From: Diaporthe sp. PMI_573
Taxonomy: Eukaryota > Ascomycota > Sordariomycetes > Diaporthales > Diaporthaceae
Direction: 5' to 3'
DNA length: 64,000 nt
Assembly: GCA_021399435.1 (NCBI GenBank)
Contig: JAJTUP010000056.1
Coordinates: forward strand, 1 to 64,000
Below, piece by piece: positions 55,306 through 63,074 of the stretch. The notes beneath the pieces are model-generated. The model was given only the letters and a program-made list of their open reading frames with translations, searched no databases and was not told where the DNA came from. Every line of letters begins with the position of its first letter. Within the stretch, counting starts at the first letter, position 1. Both the position numbers and the translations under genes were made by a program.

Positions 55306-56476
55306 CAGTGATGTTATTGGATTGGATTGGAGCTGGATCCGAGCCTCGATCCAATCCAGTCCAGACGTGGGGACAGGCAGCCTCCAGGATATCCAGAACC
55401 GATCCAGTTCATATTTTTACCCTTTTGGGACAATCAATGAGCCGCTGAATAAGCAGACTTGGAGTAGAACTGTTCTTGTCCTTGGGTTATGACACCACCT
55501 AACTACGGAGCTCATGTTCTCTAGCAACTTGCGTCTCCAGTATGTTCTTCTCGCTTCCATCATCTTCGCCGCCTTCCTCTCCCTCACCCAGCCCATCCGC
55601 CCCAACTGTACTCCCTGCCTCACCCTCCATCAAACCGATGGCAGAGTCATCAAATGCCTTCTGCTCCGGGCGACCATACCAAGCTCGTAAGCACTCGCTG
55701 GCTTCAATGACGTCCATCCGGAGCCGTGAGCGATGATTTGGTGTTTCGATTCCAGGTGGTTTAAGGTAGTACAATTGCCCTTGCCGGAAATAGGAAGTCC
55801 CTGTTGGCGCTGCTGCTGTTCGCACAGATAACAGTACCAGAACGTCTTCGTCGGGTCCTGCTTGAGTTGTATGTCTTCACCATACTGCCAGACGACTGAT
55901 GTCCTTTTCTTGGTGTGCTTTTGGGACTTTGCCACAACAGAGTAGCGTACATATTGCTTCCCATTCAGCTTGAATTCGTCGGGTTCGATCAGGGTTCCGT
56001 CGGGGTCGTTTGGGCGAGGACTAATATATGTTGGAGCAAGAATAACTCTGTCAGAATCAGGACGGCGACCGCTGGCAGCACCGAAATAGCTGGAGATAGT
56101 GGCCATGGTGTAGCTGGTGAGTGGACTGTTCAGACACGTCTGCCACAGTAGAAGGACTGCTGAAGTCGCGAGCGACGCGTTTGCCTCCGTGCTTTTAATA
56201 GCGTAGCAATCTGCACGCGTTGGATGTTAACCCAATAGCGGAACGATAGTTCGCGCGTCGTGTCGTGGTCTGCGACGGCAGCTGCGACGGGAGACTCCTC
56301 ATGACCACTCAATTAGGCTTAGCTCTTGCCTTATCAGGTTAGACCATTGGAGCTCCAGGAGCTGGTTGCCAATCAATCCAATCCAGTCCAAATCTTCGAG
56401 AAACCCAAATCCAGTCCAGCCATTTTCCGACAAATCCAGTCCAATCCAAATTGCCTCCAATCCAATAACATCACTG
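55306..56476 (-). mobile_element. hAT deletion derivative, 1.17 kb
   Basis: The left end CAGTGATGTTATTGGATTGG (55306) and its exact reverse complement at the right end (56476) form a 21-bp terminal repeat. Both flanks are full of GGATTGGA/TCCAATCC and CCAGTCC words. Only the two ends of a transposase remain. No 8-bp TSD is visible (CTGCCCAC versus ATACGCAT). It directly abuts the Gypsy pol frame. Confidence 0.88.
55499..56106 (-). pseudogene. hAT transposase remnant: BED finger plus C-terminal tail
   Basis: The frame 56106-55630 starts MATISSYFGAASGRRPDSDR and carries a BED-type finger (VVWQYGEDIQLKQDPTKTFW, YCYLCEQQQRQQ, NHLESKHQI). The frame 55825-55499 then gives RSRLRMDVIEASECLRAWYG and an acidic tail, the last part of a hAT transposase (compare KLKADIIEACECLRAWYGKR in the intact one at 24369). 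The whole catalytic core between is deleted. The two ends lie in different frames. Confidence 0.85.
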
Positions 56477-59400
56477 ATACGCATCCGAAGAAACTCTCGC
56501 CTCGGAATCCTATCACCATTCGTTTCAGAACACATGAGTCCCACCAGCTGGAAGCTGGGAGTACAGGCTGTCGTGGAATCGATGGCCCATCCACCAACGA
56601 ACAATCTATTGCCCTTCTCTAAGACATTCGACCCGACCAATCTCTTAAACACTCTGGCCGGTTCGCACGACATCCAAACCAAGGACGGCACAACTGCTCC
56701 GCCAGGAGCGGAGCCAGACGCCGAACACCTCGAAACATTTCCTGAACGCGAGATCTCGGAGTTCCGCGAACACTTAAGACCAGACGGCAAACTAGGCATC
56801 TCCAAGTCAAAGGACCTACCGGAGACGAAATTGCCGAACGGAGTCCACGTGTACAACGGCTCGCTCCAGTTCCTCGATAACGCCGGGAAACTAGTAGAGG
56901 AATTTCGAGATATCTTCGAAGACAATGGACCGATCGACATCCCAGAAGACCACCAGATGAGAATACCACTGGTAGAAGGATGGCAGAACCACAAAATTGG
57001 TAAAAGACCATACTACTCCAGCGAAGAAGACCGGAAACTCATCGATGAACTCATGGACGGCCTTCACGCAAAAGGTAGAGCTGAGTGGGTTAACACGGCC
57101 ACCCCATTTGGCTCGCCCATCTTCGTGGTTTGGAGGACAGTACACGGTCAGCGTAAAGGCAGAATTGTGGTAGATCTTAGGGCGCTCAACAAGGTTACTG
57201 TGCCCGACGCATACCCACTGCCTCTTCAATCCGAGGTCATTCGGAAGATACGAGGCAAGGCCTACCTCTCTGTAGTAGACGCCAGCTTGTTCTTCTATCA
57301 ATTCATGGTCTATCCTCCGCACCAGGATCGATTCACCGTGGTGAGCCACCGCGGGCAAGAACGGTTCAAGGTAGCCATCATGGGTTTCCGCAATTCGCCG
57401 GCGCATGTACAGCGTTACATGGATCACCTGCTGCGACCGCACCGCGCCTTCGCAACAGCGTTCATCGACGACATGATCGTATTTTCGGACTCCGCTGCCG
57501 AGCACATCCGTCACCTACGCACCGTCTTCAAACTCTTCCAAGACAAAAACATTTCCCTGTCTTCTAAGAAATCCTTCCTTGGCTACCCCTCCGTGGAACT
57601 ACTCGGATTCCGCGTCGACGGACTCGGCCTATACAACACATCAGACCGCATCAAAACCATCCGCGAACTTCGGTTCCCGGCTACACTCCAACAATTGGAA
57701 AAGTTCATCGGTCTGACCGGATATCTCAGACACCTAATACCCCGGTATAGTCAACGGGTAAACCCGCTCCAACGCCGAAAGACAGCGATGTTGTCCGTAG
57801 CTCGCACCGACGGAAAATTGCCTAAGGGCAGCTCACGAAAACAGTACACCCGACGGGCGGACTTCACGCCAACGAAGGAGGAACTGAATGCCTTCACCGA
57901 CCTGCAGGCCGCCCTAACAGGACCGAACGCATTGTTTCACCAAGACCCCGACCGCCCGCTATTCATCCAGCTGGATGCCTCCAAGGAGGTCGGCTTCTCA
58001 GGAATATGCTTCCAGCTCGCCGACGGACAGACCTGGGACGGCAAGTCGCCTATCCCACGCGCATGGATACGCCCCGTCCTATATCTCAGCAAGACACTCA
58101 ACACCGCGGAAAGGAAATATTGGCCAACAGAATTGGAAGTGGCATGTCTTGTCTGGCTCGTCCGCAAGCTCCGTACAATCATCGGATCCAACCGGGTACA
58201 ACCGGTCCACATCCTCACCGACCACGCCGCAACAGTCGGGATCGTCAACCAAACCTCCATGGAGACCGTGGACAAGACCAAAATGAACCTCAAATTGGTG
58301 CTGGCCTCCGAATACCTTAGCCAGCACCAACTTGACGTCCATCACATCCCCGGCACTACGAACATCATCGCCGACGCCCTGTCCCGCCTCCCGACTTACC
58401 AACAGCCAGTCGAAGATGAGGGAGTCCTGGACAACCTTCTTGAATTCGCCATACATTCAATGTCTGAAACCAAAATCGATCCGGCTTTCAAGGAACAACT
58501 ACTCGCTGCCTACTCAGAACACAAGCGGTGGTCTCAGATCATCCAACAACTGCAACAATCCGACTCAGAGGCCAAGCTCCCGTTCACCCTGGACGGACGT
58601 GGTCTCTTGTACTTAAGGGAATTCACCGGGAAGCACCGACTTTGTATACCGTCCCCAGTCGCTGACACACTGATCGCCGAGGCACACGACTCCAAACACC
58701 ACTTTGGGGTAGACCGGGTCTACCATGACCTCACCGACCTCTACGTGATCAAGAACTGCAAGCGCAAAATCGCCCACTACATAGACAATTGCCCCGTGTG
58801 CTCGGTGAACCGCAACGACAATCAAAAACCCCTAGGCGAGATGCAACCCATACTCTCACCACCAACACCGTTCCATACAATATCTATTGACTTCGTCACA
58901 AGCCTGCCCGATGTACCCGCTGCGCTCACCCCGTGGCAACTGCCACGGGCGCCCTTCTTCGACGCCTTCATGTCTGTGACGGACAAATACAGCAAAGCGT
59001 CCCTTGTCATACCGGGCAACGCAATATACACAGCCACCGATTGGGCCACCATCATGCTTCGAACCCTCTACCTCTCCAACTGGGGAATTCCTAAGCGAAT
59101 CATCTCGGATAGGGACCGGAAATTCATGTCCGAATTCTGGCAAGGCCTTTGGCAGCACCTCCAGACCAAGCTCCTGTTCTCCACGGCTTGGCATCCACAA
59201 ACCGACGGGCAATCAGAGGTTAAGAATAGGACAGTCGAAATTGCCATACGTATGTGGGCAACCACAAACCCCGACAGCGAGTGGACTGACATTATACCGT
59301 CCCTGCAATTCAACCTCAACAACGCGTATAATCGGGCTACCAAATGCACGGCGAACCAACTGCTATACGGATTCAACCCGTCCCAGCTAAGCTCGCTGGC

Positions 59401-60265
59401 GGACGAATGCCCACCATTGCTCCGCGAGATGTACCAGGAGGAAGCCCAAATTGCTATCGCCGAGGCCCAGATGGCAGCCAAAATGCAATACGACCATAAA
59501 CACCGGCGAAAACAGTTCCATCCGGGGGACTGGGTGTACATATCCTTAGGCAAAGGGTATAACCTACCAGGGCACCCTCCGCGAAAATTCTCCCAGCAGC
59601 GGATGGGACCAGTCCAAGTACAGGAGAAGGTGGGCGTACTAGCATACAAACTGCGGCTCCCACCACACATCAACGCTCACGACGTGGTTTCCGTGACGCA
59701 GTTGTCACCAGCACAGCCTCCAGCCTCGGACCCATACCACCGAGACCCCCCTTTTGGGGAGGCCGTGGAAGTAGAGGACGACCAGGGCGAAGGACTAGAG
59801 GCATTCAAACACTACGAAGTCGAGCGGATCATCCAGAGACGGGACCGCAAGGTTGGGAGAGGTGCTACCACGGTCGAGTACCTCATCAAGTGGGCGGACC
59901 ACCCAAACCAGTACAACGTCTGGATGCCCGCTAAGCACATGCGGGCCGCGGAGCTGATTCAGGACTTCGAGGCACGGAGGGCACAAATGGCAGCCCTCCG
60001 TCAGCGTGCCCACGGCCTCGAAGCAAGGGAGCCACCATTGCCCAAGCCAGGCGAAGTCATCACCCCCCGAGGACCGCGTAAGGTCCTCGACCGTGTCGAC
60101 CAGGACGCGTCGCCGGCCAACCGGCCGGCGACAGCAAACAAAAGGGGACCACGGCAGGGACAAGGCCAAGGTGCCCAAGGGACCATGTCAGACGGCCATG
60201 CTGCCGTCGACCCGTCGCTCAGTCGAAACGCACGGGCCAATCGTAGGGCGGCAAGGCGCGTGTAA
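56366..60265 (+). CDS. Gypsy (chromovirus) pol polyprotein, 5'-truncated
   Basis: About 1299 codons. The first ~37 derive from the hAT terminus; Gypsy sequence starts near 56478. RT: RIVVDLRALNKVTVPDAYPL, YLSVVDASLFFYQ (Asp ~304), FIDDMIVF (Asp pair ~367). RNase H starts FIQLDASKEVGFS (~535) and ends NIIADALSRLPT. Integrase zinc site: HHFGVDRVYHDL...CPVCSVNR (~780-810). Integrase core: ISIDFVTSLPD (~841), IISDRDRKFMS (~912), TDGQSEVKNRTVE (~950). A chromodomain follows at ~1145-1205 (HYEVERIIQRRDRK, VEYLIKWADHPNQYNVWMPA), which in chromoviruses targets integration to heterochromatin. Gag and protease are absent, so the element cannot be complete. No stops or shifts in the rest. Confidence 0.92.
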   Translation: MPINPIQSKSSRNPNPVQPFSDKSSPIQIASNPITSLIRIRRNSRLGILSPFVSEHMSPTSWKLGVQAVVESMAHPPTNNLLPFSKTFDPTNLLNTLAGSHDIQTKDGTTAPPGAEPDAEHLETFPEREISEFREHLRPDGKLGISKSKDLPETKLPNGVHVYNGSLQFLDNAGKLVEEFRDIFEDNGPIDIPEDHQMRIPLVEGWQNHKIGKRPYYSSEEDRKLIDELMDGLHAKGRAEWVNTATPFGSPIFVVWRTVHGQRKGRIVVDLRALNKVTVPDAYPLPLQSEVIRKIRGKAYLSVVDASLFFYQFMVYPPHQDRFTVVSHRGQERFKVAIMGFRNSPAHVQRYMDHLLRPHRAFATAFIDDMIVFSDSAAEHIRHLRTVFKLFQDKNISLSSKKSFLGYPSVELLGFRVDGLGLYNTSDRIKTIRELRFPATLQQLEKFIGLTGYLRHLIPRYSQRVNPLQRRKTAMLSVARTDGKLPKGSSRKQYTRRADFTPTKEELNAFTDLQAALTGPNALFHQDPDRPLFIQLDASKEVGFSGICFQLADGQTWDGKSPIPRAWIRPVLYLSKTLNTAERKYWPTELEVACLVWLVRKLRTIIGSNRVQPVHILTDHAATVGIVNQTSMETVDKTKMNLKLVLASEYLSQHQLDVHHIPGTTNIIADALSRLPTYQQPVEDEGVLDNLLEFAIHSMSETKIDPAFKEQLLAAYSEHKRWSQIIQQLQQSDSEAKLPFTLDGRGLLYLREFTGKHRLCIPSPVADTLIAEAHDSKHHFGVDRVYHDLTDLYVIKNCKRKIAHYIDNCPVCSVNRNDNQKPLGEMQPILSPPTPFHTISIDFVTSLPDVPAALTPWQLPRAPFFDAFMSVTDKYSKASLVIPGNAIYTATDWATIMLRTLYLSNWGIPKRIISDRDRKFMSEFWQGLWQHLQTKLLFSTAWHPQTDGQSEVKNRTVEIAIRMWATTNPDSEWTDIIPSLQFNLNNAYNRATKCTANQLLYGFNPSQLSSLADECPPLLREMYQEEAQIAIAEAQMAAKMQYDHKHRRKQFHPGDWVYISLGKGYNLPGHPPRKFSQQRMGPVQVQEKVGVLAYKLRLPPHINAHDVVSVTQLSPAQPPASDPYHRDPPFGEAVEVEDDQGEGLEAFKHYEVERIIQRRDRKVGRGATTVEYLIKWADHPNQYNVWMPAKHMRAAELIQDFEARRAQMAALRQRAHGLEAREPPLPKPGEVITPRGPRKVLDRVDQDASPANRPATANKRGPRQGQGQGAQGTMSDGHAAVDPSLSRNARANRRAARRV

Positions 60266-60587
60266 ACAATTCACCGTCAACACACGGTGAATTCACACGC
60301 GACCCAAGCAACCACCCACCGCCTTCCTCACCGTCTTGTCGTGAATTCACAGCGCATTCCCATACCATTCACGAACACTGCTCACCATCTGCTCCGCCTG
60401 TCTGTACCACGCTGCCCGCCCTGTACCATCACGGCTTGCCCGCCCGTCCAAACCTCACGCCCGTCAGCGGCGACGAACCATCCTCGCATAAGCCGCAACA
60501 AGTTGCCGACCAGCCCGCGTTGCCACGGCCCTCCCGCCATTCGGTCTGAACCATACCCACGACACTCCCACGTCCAGAGACCCCGGC

Positions 60588-61175
60588 GTGGACCAGCCTC
60601 GTCGAAGCCGCACCGACGAGTATCGTCGCCTGGTGGCCGAGCCGTGCAAGGCCGGCAAACTCTCCCTCCAAGGGTACCGTTGGGCTGCGTACTTGTACGG
60701 CGGAGAAACAGGTGTGTCGCTTCGAACGTACACCACGACCGGCCGATACGACAGCCTGTTGGCTCGCCGAACCGGCGGCTGCGCGGCGTTCCGACAATCT
60801 CTCCACGACGAAGGCTACAACGGCCTGCCTGACCGCGATGTTGAGTGCAACATCTACGTACCTCGCGACATTCTGCCCGACTTCCCCATTGGCCGAGCCA
60901 TCCCCGAGTACCTGGCGCAGGAATACATCCACCAGTACCCAATCCCGCGATGGGTCGACCGCAACAGCCCGCTGTACCGCGGCTGGAAGCTTTGGCGCCC
61001 ACCCATGGAAGGGCGAGCAGACAGTCGCGGAGCTCCCACTAGCCAGCGAAGCAGACCAGGCGTACATGCCAACCACCTCCTGCCCCCGAATACTACCACC
61101 CAAGCCTATACCTACACCATCAACACAATAGGTTTCACTCTGGTTTCGCTGCCTTTTCAGGACATTACTGCGTGA
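60588..61175 (+). CDS. ORF downstream of Gypsy pol, 195 aa, unknown
   Basis: Starts MDQPRRSRTDEYRRLVAEPC and continues LQGYRWAAYLYGGETGVSLR, RQSLHDEGYNGLPDRDVECN, IYVPRDILPDFPIGRAIPEY, LAQEYIHQYPIPRWVDRNSP. It is rich in Tyr, Arg, Pro and Trp, with no membrane segment or zinc motif. It lies 320 bp after the pol stop and before the repeat-rich end of the element, so it would be an extra 3' gene of the retrotransposon or a captured host piece. Long ORFs exist in other frames here because the DNA is GC-rich, but this one has the most protein-like composition. I do not recognise it. Confidence 0.4.
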   Translation: MDQPRRSRTDEYRRLVAEPCKAGKLSLQGYRWAAYLYGGETGVSLRTYTTTGRYDSLLARRTGGCAAFRQSLHDEGYNGLPDRDVECNIYVPRDILPDFPIGRAIPEYLAQEYIHQYPIPRWVDRNSPLYRGWKLWRPPMEGRADSRGAPTSQRSRPGVHANHLLPPNTTTQAYTYTINTIGFTLVSLPFQDITA

Positions 61176-61379
61176 ATTCCTTGTGAATTCATCTACCCCC
61201 TTTTTTTTCATCACATACTCTGGATGAACTTAGCTAGGGGTCAACGAGAAGGGGCTTCGCCCGACGTGGCTACATGAACCCCTCGGAGTTCATCCGCCCG
61301 TTGGTTGCATATACCGGATGGACTTGGGTGGAGCCAAGTCATTTTGAGCGAGGAATTGATGCACCCCACGGTGCATCAC
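61176..61379. other. 3' non-coding region of the Gypsy element
   Basis: Holds an eight-T run after CCCCC (61196-61209), which could be a polypurine-tract complement or chance, and no ORF of note. Confidence 0.4.
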
Positions 61380-61510
61380 TGGTGAATTTCCCGTGAATTC
61401 ACCGTGAATCCATTCGTTCACGGTGAATTCACGGTGTATTCACTGTTAATTCACCGTGTATTTATATAGTTAGGGAATCCTCCGTGAATTCTCTGTGAAT
61501 TCAGGAGGGC
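61380..61510. repeat. GTGAATTCAC palindrome array
   Basis: At least eight GTGAATTC/GTGAATTT/GTTAATTCAC variants within 130 bp, plus outliers at 60265-60295, 60340, 61172 and 61182. A 9-bp hairpin TGATGCACC...GGTGCATCA sits just before, near 61359-61380. Likely part of the Gypsy LTR. Confidence 0.8.
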
Positions 61511-61618
61511 ATCGTTTTACAATATTATTTTCCCATCAGCATAGCTCGTTTAAGGTAATTCGACTTGCCGTCCTAAATAATATAGGTAACGACAAGAATA
61601 GAGATAAAGAACGAAACC

Positions 61619-61813
61619 TGTCAGATGTGACGGGCATTTGACAAATGTGTGCCTGAGGCATCATTATGCCCATCACGACAAAACCAGCCCCTGAACGGGC
61701 GGGGTCGCACCAGAGAACCTAGACAAGACATCATCACAATACACACAGTGACCACCCCATCAATTGGACCATAATTACACGTCCCATATACCTAAAAGGG
61801 TGATAATCTGACA
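61619..61813 (+). repeat. Copia 5' LTR, 195 bp
   Basis: TGTCAGA...TCTGACA ends, matching the solo LTR. Short LTRs of this size are common in fungal Copia elements. Confidence 0.95.
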
Positions 61814-61847
61814 ATTAAGAGTCTCACTGCCTCAAGCCGATTCAAAC

Positions 61848-63074
61848 ATGGCAGACTACTTCAATACGAAGAACCTCAACGCGTTCCTAGCGAAGCCACA
61901 GGACTGGAACGACTGGAACCACGAATTCGAACTTCAAGTCCAAACCTACGGACTCAAATCCCAAATCATCAACAAAACTCCACTCCTCCCTCAACCAGAA
62001 ATGCCAGACATTCGAAAGAAGAAATACATCAAGAAACCACATGCACAACGATACGCGCGATCCCAAACAGTGGACAATGAAGAGGAGGATGAAGAGACCA
62101 TCCAAGACAAAGAGAATGGCCAGTGGATGATAAGCGACCTGACCGACAATGGGGTCAAGATGTTTAATTCCGATCTCAACTGGTATAAACAACTCGAATC
62201 AACATACGAGAAGGAAAGACTGTCCATCGAGAAGCTTACAAAATGGATGCTGAGCACTGTATCCCCAGCGTACAAAAGCCACTGCTATATTGCTGAGACC
62301 CCGCTGTGGGAATGGCATCAGAACCTAAAGGCACGATGCGGCCTCTCGTTGGTAGACGAGAAAATGGAAATACGAGCGGCATACAAGAAAGCCCTCAAAC
62401 CACCAAAGAACCTCAGAGAGGCTTCCTCCTGGGTTGACAAGTGGGAAGCAATCATGGCCAGGGGTCTCCAAAAGGGACTACCCGAAGCCAAAGATACGGT
62501 AGCATGGGTTCCAGACCTATTGCAAGCTGTAAAGGGGATCCTGCCCATGTGGGCAGTTTCCGTAAGACAAATCCGAAGACAAGCGATTGCAGATGGGAAC
62601 CTCACATTCCGGGAAATAGGGAATGACCTCCGTCAAGAACTTGCAGCCCTAGACTCGCCCCAAACAGCTAGAGCATCAAAAGGGGCATTTGCAACAAAGT
62701 ACGATGGTATAGAAGACCATGGCAGTGAGATTGGGGACGCCCACACTGCAGAGGATCATAACCCGCCACGGAGAGGTGCGACTGGTTCACGAGGAGGCCG
62801 CGGTGGAAGAAAGCGCGCCCAGCAAGAAAATGCTGAAGGCTGCCCCGCCTGCGAGATGCCTCACGCCCTTGCACAATGCTTTTATGTCTTTCCGGAAAAA
62901 GCCTACCCTGGCTTTAAAACTAGGGAACACGTGAAAAGACGTGTCGAAGAAGCTCTTGAAAACAATGCTGACCTCCAAGCACAGGTCCGAGCCCTCAAGG
63001 GTCCGAGATCGAAATCCAAGTCCAAAACCCCTCGTCCGACAAAAGAAGAAGCCGTCGAGGAAGTCGATGATTGA
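61848..63074 (+). CDS. Copia Gag, 408 aa
   Basis: Nucleocapsid protein forming virus-like particles in the cytoplasm. Starts MADYFNTKNLNAFLAKPQDW, 35 bp after the LTR. An N-terminal WNDWNHEFELQ segment is followed by an acidic loop and helical core (LEWHQNL-like WEWHQNLKARCG, LREASSWVDKWEAIMARG). An RG-rich patch (RRGATGSRGGRGGRKR) precedes a zinc knuckle CPACEMPHALAQC (C-x2-C-x3-H-x4-C) near residue 330, and a basic tail SKSKSKTPRP. The single stop TGA (63072-63074) is followed by C and then by an open pol frame in the same register. Confidence 0.92.
   Translation: MADYFNTKNLNAFLAKPQDWNDWNHEFELQVQTYGLKSQIINKTPLLPQPEMPDIRKKKYIKKPHAQRYARSQTVDNEEEDEETIQDKENGQWMISDLTDNGVKMFNSDLNWYKQLESTYEKERLSIEKLTKWMLSTVSPAYKSHCYIAETPLWEWHQNLKARCGLSLVDEKMEIRAAYKKALKPPKNLREASSWVDKWEAIMARGLQKGLPEAKDTVAWVPDLLQAVKGILPMWAVSVRQIRRQAIADGNLTFREIGNDLRQELAALDSPQTARASKGAFATKYDGIEDHGSEIGDAHTAEDHNPPRRGATGSRGGRGGRKRAQQENAEGCPACEMPHALAQCFYVFPEKAYPGFKTREHVKRRVEEALENNADLQAQVRALKGPRSKSKSKTPRPTKEEAVEEVDD

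Larger units (their letters stand above)
56477..61618 (+). mobile_element. Gypsy chromovirus, 5'-truncated, 3' part present
   Basis: Pol, a downstream ORF and a 3' non-coding region rich in GTGAATTCAC palindromes, which probably includes the 3' LTR. The LTR edge cannot be set because no 5' LTR is in the window. The right boundary is the Copia 5' LTR at 61619, which may have inserted into the Gypsy LTR. Confidence 0.7.

Noticed and set aside
60429..61214. 261-codon minus-strand ORF over the Gypsy 3' region
   Set aside because: It mirrors the plus-strand ORF in GC-rich DNA, is rich in Ala/Val/Gly/Arg without motifs, and starts with a Lys run from the poly-T tract.
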